This document shows positions 1 to 9,730 of a DNA stretch of 64,000 bases, one piece after another (within the stretch, counting starts at the first letter, position 1; each line of letters opens with the position of its first letter). Made by a program: the position numbers and the translations under genes. Where the stretch lies: assembly GCA_003225175.1 (NCBI GenBank), contig QIBA01000034.1, forward strand, positions 1-64,000, written 5' to 3'. This DNA is from Acidobacteriota bacterium (lineage in GTDB: Bacteria; Acidobacteriota; Terriglobia; Terriglobales; Acidobacteriaceae). Under the pieces are notes generated by a model that had not been told where the DNA came from, did not search any database, and was given only the letters and a program-made list of their open reading frames with translations.

Positions 1-1
1 C

Positions 2-1282
2 GGGCTAGTGCATATTCCTACGAACTGGGCGACGTTTGTACCGCCGGCCAAGGGCCAGAGCTATACCGATCCTGCCTTCGGCTGTGCCGTGAAACGCTTG
101 ACCGACAGCAGCATCGACGAAACCGACAGCAATGGAGCTCATCTCGGACTCACCCACGGCTATTCCACCTACACTCCGCTTAACAGCACCGACACCTTGG
201 TCTTCATCTGGGGTAGCGACGGTACCTTGAGGATCCGCGATACAACTGGCAACGTAGCGGTCTCGGCCGCCAACATGCCGGGCATGAACAACGGCCACCC
301 GCTGTGGGACGCAAGCAATGGCAACGTCTTCTACTACACCAGCGGTAACACCCTCTACAAGGGAACGGTGGGCGGCAGTTCGGTAGTCTCGACAGTGGTG
401 CACACCTTTACCGAGTACAGCGCTGGCATTAACTCCCCCGATAACGCCGATCTTTCTAAAGACGGAGATCACATCCTGCTGGTGGGGCAGAACGCGAACA
501 ACACCATGGATGTCTTTGTCTGGTCGCTGAGCCTGCAAAGCAAAACCTCCAAGTACACCACTTCCTGCACTATCTCCGGCAGCGTCACCGGCACCAACCA
601 GCCGGGCTGTGTACATGGGCTGCTGCTTGCCGCCAACAATCTGCCGGTCATCGGTTTTGGCGCCGAGGGCAGCGGAGCCGAACAGGGCGATCGTCTGTGG
701 AACGGCTCCTCGCTGATTCATTTGCAGGACTTCACCAACCATATCGATGTAGGTTCTGATCTGAACGGCAACCCGGTCTATCTGGAGAGCGGCAATTCCA
801 CTACCCTGGCCGGCATCACCAACCCGTGTCCCAGCGGCTGGGGACTTGATGTACGCCAGATGAACAACACCTCGTCCGCCATATGCCTGCTCGATAATCA
901 GCCAGCCTGGCATATCAGTTATCGTGGCAGCGCCTCGCAGCCCTGGTCGGTGATCTCTTTCTTCCAAGGCAACACACCGGGACCGGAATTTTTCACCAAC
1001 GACGGCAATTACCAAGCGCCTTCTTCCAGCAACTGGGCGCTATACGAGGACGAGCTCATTCTGGCGCGCATCGATGCCAACAACAGCAGCACGAAAATCT
1101 ATCGTCTGGCTCATGCCCGTACTCGCGCCATGGAGGACTTCGGAGCCCAGCCTCATGCCGCCATTAGTCGCGATGGCAAATACGTCATCTTCGACAGCAA
1201 CATGGCTCATCCCAACGGCTGTAGCGGAAACTGGCACGTCTCCACCGCTTGCACCGATGTCTATCTTATTAAGATCCAGTAG
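2..1282 (+). CDS. Secreted beta-propeller-like protein, 5' partial
   Basis: The reading frame is open to the first full codon of the window, so the true start and any signal peptide lie outside; the first usable start inside is a GTG at 8. The 424 visible residues are rich in Asn, Ser, Gly and Thr and contain repeated strand-turn units with 'SKDGDHILLVG' and 'SRDGKYVIFDS', typical of PD40/TolB-type propeller blades. Several Cys residues (for example around residues 187, 201, 275, 293 and 405) suggest disulfides and export. It converges on the glycosyltransferase gene, overlapping its 3' end by 14 bp. No enzyme motif is visible. It may be a surface protein linked to the polysaccharide locus, but that rests only on position. 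Confidence 0.6.
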   Translation, partial: GLVHIPTNWATFVPPAKGQSYTDPAFGCAVKRLTDSSIDETDSNGAHLGLTHGYSTYTPLNSTDTLVFIWGSDGTLRIRDTTGNVAVSAANMPGMNNGHPLWDASNGNVFYYTSGNTLYKGTVGGSSVVSTVVHTFTEYSAGINSPDNADLSKDGDHILLVGQNANNTMDVFVWSLSLQSKTSKYTTSCTISGSVTGTNQPGCVHGLLLAANNLPVIGFGAEGSGAEQGDRLWNGSSLIHLQDFTNHIDVGSDLNGNPVYLESGNSTTLAGITNPCPSGWGLDVRQMNNTSSAICLLDNQPAWHISYRGSASQPWSVISFFQGNTPGPEFFTNDGNYQAPSSSNWALYEDELILARIDANNSSTKIYRLAHARTRAMEDFGAQPHAAISRDGKYVIFDSNMAHPNGCSGNWHVSTACTDVYLIKIQ

Positions 1283-2549
1283 ATTGCAGCAGACTGTGTT
1301 CCGAAGGCGCATCCTGCACGACTTCCGACAATTCCGACTCAGCCAATACGGCTTTTAAAGGTAATACGCTGACAAAGAAGCTGGACAAAATCGCCTGAAC
1401 ACCCAGGCTAAGAAGAAGTATGTAGGGCATTAGAGATTGAAGTATTTGTTGCGTGGCTGCATAGTCAAGCGACCCAAGCTGGAGTGTTCTAGCTCTAATG
1501 AAAGATCCACCAACGCCCCAGAGAACAAGAGCTAAACCAAACAGCAAACCGACTTCTGGTGTCAGAAAGCGAAGTACGCTACTGAATCTCTTGTTGCGCG
1601 GCAACAGCCCTTCAGAAATAGCAAATATATTTGTAAACACGGCAAACCCAATTGCCTGCACAGCGAGAAGCAACGCGAGAGGCGCGCAAAGGACAGAGCC
1701 ATGGTCTAACAATACGTTCCCGAAATGATGTGGTCCTGAGAGCGCGAGAGTCGCAGCCAGTACACCTATTACCATGAGCAGCATTCCCGGATAAAAGAAA
1801 AGCCAGCGTGGACTGTACGAAAGCAGAAAATGAAGATGGCGCCAGCCGTCTCGCCATGTGCGGAGATGCGGCGGATGGCTCCTCCCATCCGGTGATAGAG
1901 TCGTCGGCACTTCTGTAATCCGCATGCCGAGCAGCGTAGCCCGCACTACCATTTCGCTTGCAAATTCCATTCCGCTCGTCCGGAGTCCCATTGTTTGCCA
2001 GGCAACTCGACTGAAGCCTCGCAGTCCGCAATGAAAATCCCCGCAAGGAGATTTGAAAAATAGGCGTCCGATTCGCGTGAGAACCGGGTTGCCAAGATAT
2101 CGGTGTAGCGCCGGCATCGCACCGGGCTTTATTCCGCCTTTGAACCTGTTGCCCATCACCAGATCGAAACCAGCGCGCAACTGCTGGAGAAAAACCGGCA
2201 AATCCCCAAAATCATAACTGTCATCGGCATCTCCCATAATGACGTACTTGCCGCGCGCTGCGTCAATTCCTCCCGTCAGGGCTGCTCCGTAACCTCGGCT
2301 TTCGACATGGACCACACGAGCTCCGCACGATCGCGCCAGCTCAGGAGAACCATCCGTGCTTCCGTTATCAGCCACGACGACTTCTCCGTCGATTTGCGTC
2401 TCTCGAAATGCGCGCAGCGCCTTTTCGATACAAGTTCGTAGTGTCTCTGCCTCGTTCAGACAAGGCATCACTACTGAGACTTCGGGAGCAATGGGAACAG
2501 GCAGTTTCCCTGCTTCAGCAACGAGCAGCGGAGAGCTAATGGCGGTCAT
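1269..2549 (-). CDS. Family 2 glycosyltransferase with C-terminal membrane domain (DPM1-like)
   Basis: Residues about 20-250 form a GT-A fold of the dolichol-phosphate-mannose synthase/GT2 type: 'SVVMPCLNEAETL' near the N-terminus, 'VVADNGSTDGS', and the metal-binding 'MGDADDSYDF'. The C-terminal third has about four hydrophobic helices, as in undecaprenyl-phosphate sugar transferases that make lipid-linked donors at the inner membrane. The start at 2549 (MTAISS) is chosen because GGAAAGGA precedes it by about 10 nt; an in-frame upstream ATG at 2597 would add 16 residues. It is the last gene of the minus-strand exopolysaccharide operon. It likely either primes or decorates the polymer; the sugar cannot be read from sequence. 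Confidence 0.85.
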   Translation of the reverse strand: MTAISSPLLVAEAGKLPVPIAPEVSVVMPCLNEAETLRTCIEKALRAFRETQIDGEVVVADNGSTDGSPELARSCGARVVHVESRGYGAALTGGIDAARGKYVIMGDADDSYDFGDLPVFLQQLRAGFDLVMGNRFKGGIKPGAMPALHRYLGNPVLTRIGRLFFKSPCGDFHCGLRGFSRVAWQTMGLRTSGMEFASEMVVRATLLGMRITEVPTTLSPDGRSHPPHLRTWRDGWRHLHFLLSYSPRWLFFYPGMLLMVIGVLAATLALSGPHHFGNVLLDHGSVLCAPLALLLAVQAIGFAVFTNIFAISEGLLPRNKRFSSVLRFLTPEVGLLFGLALVLWGVGGSFIRARTLQLGSLDYAATQQILQSLMPYILLLSLGVQAILSSFFVSVLPLKAVLAESELSEVVQDAPSEHSLLQSTGS

Positions 2550-2667
2550 GATGTAATGATCCTTTCCCTGAGAGCGGAGGTCCGATAGGCTTCTCAACGC
2601 CTACACTCGATCGTGTCGGTGGATGGGTCTTCTTTCCCGTAAAGTCGCTTCTCAGAGTTCTTGCAGA

Positions 2668-4221
2668 TCAATGAAGGGCGGTTTGCAATAGATTCGGCTG
2701 GCCCTGAATGTTATCTTTCGGAACCTTATAAACTTTGAAATCCGCATTCGAATAAGTCTCGATCAGCCTGCCTCGGTTCCGATTGAGGAATGTATGCCAA
2801 AGCGGTTCGTCGATAGGGGACTTGACGAGATAAGTCGCATGGATGCTTTCGATGTATTGCCAGAGCTGGCCATCGGTTCCCTCCGCGGGGTAAACCGATG
2901 TTAGCCGTTGTCCGAATAATCCCAGGGCTTTCGGTTTCCTGAATATAAAAACCGCCGTCGGTTCTGTGTTATTCCTCACATACTGGAAAAATGCCACGGT
3001 TTCTTTCTTCGCAATTCCGTCGGGGAAGGCTCCAAAGTCCATTCGTCTATATAGCACCGTGTAGGAGAGCGCAACGAGCAATATCACAATGGGAAATACA
3101 ACCGCCTGTCTCACTGCAAAGCCTTTCCATGTGAATTCACGGAATCCGGTAAGCGCGTAAAGTACATACAGCGGCGCAATTGGAAGCAGATACCGCAGGC
3201 CTGCCGGATAAGGGAGAACCAGAATCAGAGATAAATGCAACGGCAGATACAGGTCCCAGACGGCTGGCCTGCGAAGCTTCCTCAGATAACCGATTGCCGC
3301 GAGCGATGAAAGAAGGAGAAAAACGATATAGCGAATCGGCTTATCAGTTTCACTTGCCCAAAAAAGTGAAAGCGCCCTCGTATATTCAACTGTGTTTTGC
3401 AAAATGATTTTTGGGTTGGTCCAGATTTTCGGCAACGTACTTACATAACTTGCATCGCTAGAGCCAAACGCATTCTGCACTAACCAGAGCACAACAAAGA
3501 TGCCCGTGATGGTCACACCGAGTCGAGTGATTCGCCTGAAGCGAACCACTTCATAACCGAGCAAAGCCGGAATGAGCAGAATTCCCGTGGTGCGGGTTCC
3601 GTAGCAGAGATAAATCAGGACCGCCAATAAGACAGCACGGCTGATCCAGCCGCGCTCCAACTCCTTTTCGTAAGCGCGTTTAATGGCGAAGAAAGCTGTG
3701 AACAGGAACAAAGTAAACGGTACTTCAGATTGAATGCCATCTTTGATATACCAAAAGTTCGGATTAACTCCCACGATCGCGATTGCCGCAACGACGTAAG
3801 GAAATGGAAGCTCGTCGCGTATAAAGAAATAGAAGATCGCAAGAAACGCGATGAAGAGCACTACGTTTTCGACCTTCATTGCTGTGAGATTCAGGTCAAA
3901 GACTGCATAAATCGGAGAAAGAAGTAGTGGATAAACAGGGGGATAAGCCTTTGGACCCACGCCTGGATTTTGTGGATTAAACAGGTAATTCGATTTCATG
4001 TAACTTGAGTGATGAGCAATATCTGCCGCTTCCTGAATGTACAGCGCAAAATCATCACCCCAAGGCTGACCCGATCGTATAGTTAGCAAGTAAAACGTAC
4101 CAATTATTAGGATAAGCAGGATTACGATTCCGAGCCGTCGATCTCGACGGTACGATTCGATGCTGCGTTCAAAATCCTTGAGGTCAGGATTACCGTTTAA
4201 CGCTAGCTGTCCATCGATCAT
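2668..4221 (-). CDS. GT-C fold membrane glycosyltransferase (PMT/ArnT-like)
   Basis: This 517-residue integral membrane protein has roughly ten hydrophobic helices starting at 'LGIVILLILIIGTFYLL' (about residue 34). The first extracytoplasmic loop contains 'QPWGDDFALYIQEA', the acidic pair expected of GT39/GT83-type lipid-phosphate-sugar-dependent transferases. A soluble C-terminal tail of about 100 residues follows. Proteins of this class take sugars from polyprenyl-phosphate carriers at the periplasmic face, so a DPM1-like partner (the next gene, 1269-2549) would make its donor. That pairing is inference. It follows the dehydrogenase gene by 60 nt, so it is probably in the same transcript. 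Confidence 0.75.
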   Translation of the reverse strand: MIDGQLALNGNPDLKDFERSIESYRRDRRLGIVILLILIIGTFYLLTIRSGQPWGDDFALYIQEAADIAHHSSYMKSNYLFNPQNPGVGPKAYPPVYPLLLSPIYAVFDLNLTAMKVENVVLFIAFLAIFYFFIRDELPFPYVVAAIAIVGVNPNFWYIKDGIQSEVPFTLFLFTAFFAIKRAYEKELERGWISRAVLLAVLIYLCYGTRTTGILLIPALLGYEVVRFRRITRLGVTITGIFVVLWLVQNAFGSSDASYVSTLPKIWTNPKIILQNTVEYTRALSLFWASETDKPIRYIVFLLLSSLAAIGYLRKLRRPAVWDLYLPLHLSLILVLPYPAGLRYLLPIAPLYVLYALTGFREFTWKGFAVRQAVVFPIVILLVALSYTVLYRRMDFGAFPDGIAKKETVAFFQYVRNNTEPTAVFIFRKPKALGLFGQRLTSVYPAEGTDGQLWQYIESIHATYLVKSPIDEPLWHTFLNRNRGRLIETYSNADFKVYKVPKDNIQGQPNLLQTALH

Positions 4222-4281
4222 AAGATCTGAACCTCATCTACTCGCGGGAAGTGACATGCCGTGCCGCTAGAGGGCATCACT

Positions 4282-5649
4282 TCATGATGCAGCATATGCG
4301 GGCTCCCCGAAGAGCGCCGAGGGGGCCGACTCATGGACGGAAGCTTCCTGATTCACAGGGATCGAGACTCTGGACTGGGCTGGAGAGTGCAGGTCAATCA
4401 CCATTTGCTCCGCCCTGAGAAGCGTCGAGACTACTTCTTCGTCGATAGATTTTGTGCCAATGACCACAACCTCGCTGCCGCGAACTACTTCTTCCAAATC
4501 TGTCGAGAGGAGCATCCCAATATGAGGAATCTCGTCCTCGATAAATTTTCTATTGGAGCCGACCAAACGGCCGAGTGAAACATCGCGATCCCAGATCTGT
4601 ATTTGGCATCCTTCGCCCAGGAGGCGTTTGATTAGTTGTACGGAAGGGCTCTCACGCAGATCATCCGTTCCAGACTTGAAGCTCAAACCCAAAATACCAA
4701 TCTTCTTGTGCCTGGTGGCAAGTACGGTATCGATAGCACGCTCAAGATGAGCCTGATTGCTTGGCATAATGGCCCGCAATAACGGCAGATCGAGGTCGAG
4801 TTGCTTGGCACGGTATGTGAGTGCTCGCAGATCCTTCGGTAAACATGAGCCGCCAAAAGCGAATCCTGGCGTCAGGTAGGCTGGGGAAATATTGAGCCGC
4901 GTGTCGGAAAGAAAGATCTTTGTCACTGCATCTACGTCGACCTTCATTTCCTTGCACGCCGATCCAATCTCATTCGCAAACGCTACCTTCAGTGCATGGA
5001 ATGCGTTGCAGACGTATTTCACCATCTCGGCAACCGGGAGCGATGTTTCGCAGATTTGACCGGAGATTTCCTTGTACAGCTCGCGCAGAGGCGCAAGGTG
5101 AGCTGGATCATCGGCTCCCAAAACGGTAATCGCCGGATTCAAGAAGTCAGCCACGGCCGACCCTTCGCGGGTGAACTCTGGATTGGCGCAAACCGCAAAG
5201 TCAATCCCCACCCTTTTTCCGCTGGCGCCTTCGATGGCGGGGATGATCTTCGACTTTGCAGTACCGGGTAGCATCGTGCTACGAGGCACGACCCAGTGAA
5301 ACTCTTCTTTCGTCCGCAGGGCTCTGCCAATCTGCTCGCAGCTATACTGCACGCTGCTTAAATCCAGGCAACCGTTGTGCAAACTCGGAGTGCCAACGCA
5401 AACGAACGAGATCTCCGATTCACGTACGGCCAGGCCCGCGTCGAGAGTTGCCCGTAAGCGGCCGGCTTTGGAAGCGTCTGCTATCAATTGATTGAGCCCG
5501 GGCTCCATGACCGGCGCCTTGCCCGATTGCAACATTTCCACTTTTTCCGGGCTAACATCCACGCCAATGACATTGTGCCCTACGCTCGCGAAACAACCTG
5601 CAGTGACGGCACCGACGTATCCAAGACCAAACACACTGATTGATTTCAT
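4282..5649 (-). CDS. algD: GDP-mannose 6-dehydrogenase (AlgD-like) of the UDP-glucose/GDP-mannose DH family
   Basis: It oxidises a nucleotide sugar twice, with NAD+, to the uronic acid used for acidic polysaccharide. The N-terminus has the Rossmann signature 'FGLGYVGAVTAGC' (residues 7-19), and the active-site Cys269 lies in 'FGGSCLPKDLRALTYRA'. The central segment 'YVCNAFHALKVAFANEIG' and the C-terminal 'LGLSFKSGTDDLRESP' match Pseudomonas AlgD more closely than UDP-glucose dehydrogenases, so GDP-mannuronate is the preferred product call. At 455 residues it is slightly longer than AlgD, with a nonconserved tail. It sits between a GT4 gene (12 nt) and the GT-C gene. If correct, the exopolysaccharide contains mannuronate or a derivative; UDP-glucose as substrate is the alternative. 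Confidence 0.85.
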   Translation of the reverse strand: MKSISVFGLGYVGAVTAGCFASVGHNVIGVDVSPEKVEMLQSGKAPVMEPGLNQLIADASKAGRLRATLDAGLAVRESEISFVCVGTPSLHNGCLDLSSVQYSCEQIGRALRTKEEFHWVVPRSTMLPGTAKSKIIPAIEGASGKRVGIDFAVCANPEFTREGSAVADFLNPAITVLGADDPAHLAPLRELYKEISGQICETSLPVAEMVKYVCNAFHALKVAFANEIGSACKEMKVDVDAVTKIFLSDTRLNISPAYLTPGFAFGGSCLPKDLRALTYRAKQLDLDLPLLRAIMPSNQAHLERAIDTVLATRHKKIGILGLSFKSGTDDLRESPSVQLIKRLLGEGCQIQIWDRDVSLGRLVGSNRKFIEDEIPHIGMLLSTDLEEVVRGSEVVVIGTKSIDEEVVSTLLRAEQMVIDLHSPAQSRVSIPVNQEASVHESAPSALFGEPAYAAS

Positions 5650-5661
5650 AACGATTCCGAT

Positions 5662-6864
5662 TCAGGCAGGCTGCCGCTTATGCAGACTTTGAGAGGGGCG
5701 CAGGCGAGCGACTTCCAGAGTTACTGCATTGTCCGAGCCGTCGTAGAGCTGTTTCGTCTGACTGATAAGCCGCTCGAAGCTGAAGTCTCTTCGCACCCGC
5801 TCTTGCGCAACGGAGCCGAGTTTGGCGGCGCATTCCGGATTTCGCAGCAATCGCGAGATGGCTCTTGCCAGCGCTTCCGCATTATTGGGCGGAACGAGCA
5901 CGCCGTTAACTCCGTCCTGGACGACTTCGGTGATTCCCCCCACGCGAGTTGCCACAATCGGCAGGCCAGCCGCCATTGTCTCGAGAACTGAGTTGGGAAG
6001 CGCCTCTGATTCCGAAGCAAGAACTGAGAGATCGCAGCAAGCCAACAGCTCAGGGACATCTTCGCGGCATCCGAGGAAGAGCACATTCTTTTCGAGTCCA
6101 AGCTCCTTTACCATTTGCTGCAGTTTCACTCGTTCAGGTCCATCCCCGATCAGGAGAAATACGGTACCAGGGTGAGAGGCGCAGACCGTCGTCGCTGCCG
6201 TGATCAAATGAGCATGACCTTTCACCGCGTACAGGTTTGCCAGGACTGCAATGATCTTGGAATTTGCGCAGATATTTGGCAGCTTTTCAATCTTCTTCCT
6301 ACGGGAACAGGCAAAGCGATCAGCCTCTATGGCGTTGTAGATGACACGAATCCTTCGGCGCGCAATTTTGTCTCGCTTTACCAGTAGCTCACGAACCGAA
6401 ATCGAATTCACTACAACATGAGTTGACATTCGATAGAGAAACCGAAGTATCTTGTTCCTCCGCGTCGTATACCAATCGTGATCCGCAAGATATCTTCGGC
6501 TGGAAATAATCACTGGCACTCGCGCTAACCGAGCTGCTGGGATTCCCAGCAGATTTGCCCATAAGTCGTAAGCATGGAGTACGTGAAACTTTCCCCGATG
6601 AAGAAACTTGATCAGTCGAAACAGCTGATACAAACCGTTCAGCGACAACAGTGTCTTTTCTTTTCGAAACTCTACAATTTGAATACCAGCTTGCCGCAGA
6701 GTCTGAAGCAGTGGGCCTTCCGCCCGAAGACAGCCGACAGTCACCTGATATGAATCCGAATTCAACCGAATGGCAGTGTTTACTAACTGCGTTTCCGTGC
6801 CCCCGAGATTCAGCGTGTCTACAAGAAGTAGTACACGCTTCACGCAACTGCTGGATGGCCGCAT
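5662..6864 (-). CDS. Family 4 glycosyltransferase (GT-B)
   Basis: This is a 400-residue cytosolic GT-B enzyme that transfers a sugar from a nucleotide donor to the growing repeat unit. The N-terminal half has 'LVDTLNLGGTETQL', the acceptor-side glycine-rich loop of the family. The C-terminal half has 'FLLIGDGPERVKLQ' and the EX7E motif within 'SESEALPNSVLETMAAGLP' that binds the donor nucleotide. The length is normal for GT4. It lies 33 nt after the amidotransferase gene and 12 nt before algD, so it is co-transcribed. The sugar specificity cannot be deduced. Confidence 0.88.
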   Translation of the reverse strand: MRPSSSCVKRVLLLVDTLNLGGTETQLVNTAIRLNSDSYQVTVGCLRAEGPLLQTLRQAGIQIVEFRKEKTLLSLNGLYQLFRLIKFLHRGKFHVLHAYDLWANLLGIPAARLARVPVIISSRRYLADHDWYTTRRNKILRFLYRMSTHVVVNSISVRELLVKRDKIARRRIRVIYNAIEADRFACSRRKKIEKLPNICANSKIIAVLANLYAVKGHAHLITAATTVCASHPGTVFLLIGDGPERVKLQQMVKELGLEKNVLFLGCREDVPELLACCDLSVLASESEALPNSVLETMAAGLPIVATRVGGITEVVQDGVNGVLVPPNNAEALARAISRLLRNPECAAKLGSVAQERVRRDFSFERLISQTKQLYDGSDNAVTLEVARLRPSQSLHKRQPA

Positions 6865-6897
6865 GTCTGAAAAAGGAATGCTTGTTTTTAGCCTGCG

Positions 6898-8877
6898 TCA
6901 GGCCACTTCGGCTGCCGCTGTCCTTCTTCCGCTTACAGCCATCACGCTTGGGCTGAGAAAAGGCTTGCGCATGGGGACAGCAAAAGAGTGTAGCTGAGCC
7001 GCAGGTTCCAAAAAATTCCGATGCCACAGCTCAAAGATCAGTAAGTGCCACAGCTCCCAGGAACGATCTCGAATACCTTTACGATGCTCCTGTATTCTCC
7101 GGCGGACCTCCTGCTCGTTGAAGTACCCTCGCTGCGTGGTCTTCGGCTCAACCAAAATGTCGAGAAGCGCAGGAGAATGATCCTGCCGAAACCAGTGCAC
7201 CAGCGGCATAGAAAAGCCTTGCTTGGGCCGATATAGCACTTCGCGCGGAACTCCGAGTCGCTCCGCCAATTTCTTGAGCATGTATTTCGATTGTCCGAAG
7301 CGCCGTTTCCATTTTGGTGATAGAGCAGCTACCCACTCTGCAAGACAATGATCGAGCAGGGGTGCACGAACTTCGAGAGATGTCGCCATGCTCATTCGAT
7401 CCACTTTGGTCAGAATGTCCCCGGGCAAGTATGTCTTTGTATCCAGATATTGCGCCTCGCTCAGTGGATCGGAAGCAGGTCGTCCGGCAAAGTAGTCGAG
7501 AAATGAGTTGTAGGGCGATTCAACACTATCTGCCCATTCAGCAAAGCCGGTGCTAAATAGAGGGCGCTCTCGAACGCAAGTAGGAAGCAAAGACACACTG
7601 TCCAGGTAACGCTCGCGGCATGGCAACGATAGGTTGAACAAGAATCTGCGACCCCGCCATCCCGTGGGAACATGCGGATGGACGTATGCTCTGTACCATT
7701 CCCCGGTCCGAAAAGGGAAGGGAAGAATCCATTGGCGCCGGATGTGTGAGGTATACCGATCGTACCCGGCGAAAAGCTCGTCCCCACCATCTCCCGCCAG
7801 GGCTACAGTCACATGCTGGCGTGCCATTCGGGAAACGTGAAATGTAGGAACGATGGATGAATCACCAAACGGCTCTTCAAGATGGCAGGTTAGTTGGTTG
7901 ACTGTTTCTTCGATTTGCGGGTCAACAAACAGTTCGTGGTGTTCAGTATCAAAACGCTGCGCCACAAGGCGTGCATGACTCGCTTCATTGAAATCTGCAT
8001 GCGAGAAGCCAATCGAAAATGTTCTTACACGGCACGAACTGAATCGGGCCATCATGGCCACCACTGCGGAAGAATCGACGCCGCCGCTCAGAAGCGCACC
8101 CAAGGGAACATCGCTCATCAGGCGGATTCGCACGGCCTCGCTAAAACGCGCTTCCAATTCCTCTAAGCATTCTTCTTCCGATTTCGGATCAAACGAGCCA
8201 AGAGGTGGCAAGTCCCAATATTGGCGAATGTGAATTCGGCCTTTACTCCACTCCATCACGTGAGCAGGTGGTAGCTTGCGGATCTTTGTGAAGGCAGTGA
8301 GTGGATCCTGTATGTAACCGAAGTGGAAGAAATGAAGAACTCCCCGAGGATCGATCTCTAGCAGCTCAGGCGCAACTGCCAGAATGGCCTTGATCTCAGA
8401 GCCGAACAGCAGCCGGCCTTCACTGACGGCGTAATGAAGCGGTTTCTTACCGAAGCGATCGCGCCCAAGCACGAGCTTCTGACGGTTCTCGTCCCAGATT
8501 GCGAACGCGAACATTCCCCGCAGTTCACGTACGCAGGCCGTTCCGTATTCTTCGTACAAATGAACGATCACCTCGGTATCCGTGTTGGTGTAAAACTCGT
8601 GACCAAGGCCTTCAAGCTTTTCCCGCAGCTCTGGGAAATTGTAGATTTCTCCGTTAAAGACAACCCAGATCGTTCTGTCCTCATTGTGGATCGGCTGGTT
8701 TCCCGTAGATAGATCGATAATGCTCAGGCGTCGCATGCCGATGCCGGCACAGCCTTTCGCATAGATGCCTTCATCGTCAGGTCCTCGATGGACAATGGCC
8801 TGACACATGCGATGGACTTGCGCCGCCTCGGCTAGATAACTCTGGTCAGCGCCGACAATGCCTGCAATTCCGCACAT
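6898..8877 (-). CDS. asnB: Asparagine synthase-type glutamine amidotransferase
   Basis: The N-terminal glutaminase domain (residues 2-200) starts MCGIAG, so Cys2 becomes the catalytic N-terminal residue after Met removal; 'RRLSIIDLSTGNQP' and 'FNGEIYN' follow. The synthetase domain begins near residue 235 and has the ATP pyrophosphatase loop 'LLSGGVDSSAVVAM'. The 659-residue length is longer than E. coli AsnB, due to a C-terminal extension after about residue 620, and matches AsnB paralogues found in exosortase/exopolysaccharide loci. It would amidate an acidic group using glutamine and ATP. Its place among glycosyltransferases suggests it may act on a polysaccharide precursor or uronic acid rather than free aspartate; that is inference. 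Confidence 0.88.
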   Translation of the reverse strand: MCGIAGIVGADQSYLAEAAQVHRMCQAIVHRGPDDEGIYAKGCAGIGMRRLSIIDLSTGNQPIHNEDRTIWVVFNGEIYNFPELREKLEGLGHEFYTNTDTEVIVHLYEEYGTACVRELRGMFAFAIWDENRQKLVLGRDRFGKKPLHYAVSEGRLLFGSEIKAILAVAPELLEIDPRGVLHFFHFGYIQDPLTAFTKIRKLPPAHVMEWSKGRIHIRQYWDLPPLGSFDPKSEEECLEELEARFSEAVRIRLMSDVPLGALLSGGVDSSAVVAMMARFSSCRVRTFSIGFSHADFNEASHARLVAQRFDTEHHELFVDPQIEETVNQLTCHLEEPFGDSSIVPTFHVSRMARQHVTVALAGDGGDELFAGYDRYTSHIRRQWILPFPFRTGEWYRAYVHPHVPTGWRGRRFLFNLSLPCRERYLDSVSLLPTCVRERPLFSTGFAEWADSVESPYNSFLDYFAGRPASDPLSEAQYLDTKTYLPGDILTKVDRMSMATSLEVRAPLLDHCLAEWVAALSPKWKRRFGQSKYMLKKLAERLGVPREVLYRPKQGFSMPLVHWFRQDHSPALLDILVEPKTTQRGYFNEQEVRRRIQEHRKGIRDRSWELWHLLIFELWHRNFLEPAAQLHSFAVPMRKPFLSPSVMAVSGRRTAAAEVA

Positions 8878-8910
8878 TGGATCTATTGTGAGTACTTATA
8901 AGCTTCGAAT

Positions 8911-9726
8911 CTAGTTTGACTTGACTACAGATATTGGGACGGATCTTTCTACTTCTTTGGCAGGCGGATAAGTTTTGTAGTACTGGCCATAATACCGATG
9001 CTCTGCATCGTTCCATTCGTTAGCGACGATTCCAAGTGGCTTCAAGTTTTCCGTCTTCAACGCTTCTTTCAGGAGGGGCTTCGGTGTTCGTGCCTGACGC
9101 ACGACCACCAGGCTTCCATCGGACAAGCCGGCCAGGAAGGTAGAGTCCGCAACTGGCACTAGAGGGGGCGAGTCGATGATCACGAAGTCGAACCAGGAAG
9201 CGACTTGGTTCAGCATATCCGCGAAGCGTTGGGATTGCAGGATTTCCATTGGCGACTCACTGCATCGACCAGCTCCCAAGTACCAGAGTGACAGGCCTTC
9301 TACCCTTCTTAAGAAGCTAACGATGCCCTCTGAGTCGTTCCACCAATCGCTTAAACCTGGCTGAGTATGGCTGCCCAGCAAATCCCGCAACCCTGACTGG
9401 TGCATGTCACAATCCATAAGCAAGATTCGCTGCCCTTGTTGCACCAGCGTCACAGCCAGATTGGCCGATATCACGCTCTTCCCTTCCCCCTTAATACTGC
9501 TCGTAACCAGGAGCTTCTTCAGCTGCTGCCGTTTTTGGAAATTTCGCAGGCGAAGAGCCAGTACGCGAAATTTTTCAGCGCCGGGACTGGCCTGGTCGGT
9601 GAATGCCACCAGGTGCTGTGGCTGTACAACCAGCTGAATCACTGGAACGTGATCCACTTCGATGGCGTTTGTATCGAACTCCCGCAGTACCTCCGCCTCG
9701 CCATTCAAAGCGAAAATCTTATTCAT
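8911..9726 (-). CDS. Stand-alone BY-kinase (CpsD/CapB-type tyrosine autokinase)
   Basis: This is the cytosolic kinase half of a capsule-type tyrosine kinase, controlling polymer export through cycles of autophosphorylation. Walker A is 'SSIKGEGKS' (residues 76-84), Walker A' is 'ILLMDCDMHQ' (101-110) and Walker B is 'FVIIDSPPL'. The C-terminus has a tyrosine cluster in 'HRYYGQYYKTY', the usual autophosphorylation tail. It lacks the membrane domain found in Wzc; that role is taken by the gene immediately upstream, whose stop is 4 nt from this start, so the two are translationally coupled. Walker A carries Ile-Lys where most family members have a Pro-rich turn, but the key Gly-Lys-Ser is intact. 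Confidence 0.88.
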   Translation of the reverse strand: MNKIFALNGEAEVLREFDTNAIEVDHVPVIQLVVQPQHLVAFTDQASPGAEKFRVLALRLRNFQKRQQLKKLLVTSSIKGEGKSVISANLAVTLVQQGQRILLMDCDMHQSGLRDLLGSHTQPGLSDWWNDSEGIVSFLRRVEGLSLWYLGAGRCSESPMEILQSQRFADMLNQVASWFDFVIIDSPPLVPVADSTFLAGLSDGSLVVVRQARTPKPLLKEALKTENLKPLGIVANEWNDAEHRYYGQYYKTYPPAKEVERSVPISVVKSN

Positions 9727-9730
9727 TCTT

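Noticed and set aside
6389-7027. 212-codon open frame on the minus strand
   Set aside because: It lies across the end of the glycosyltransferase and amidotransferase genes in a shifted frame, with Ser/Arg-rich sequence and no motif; it is a shadow.
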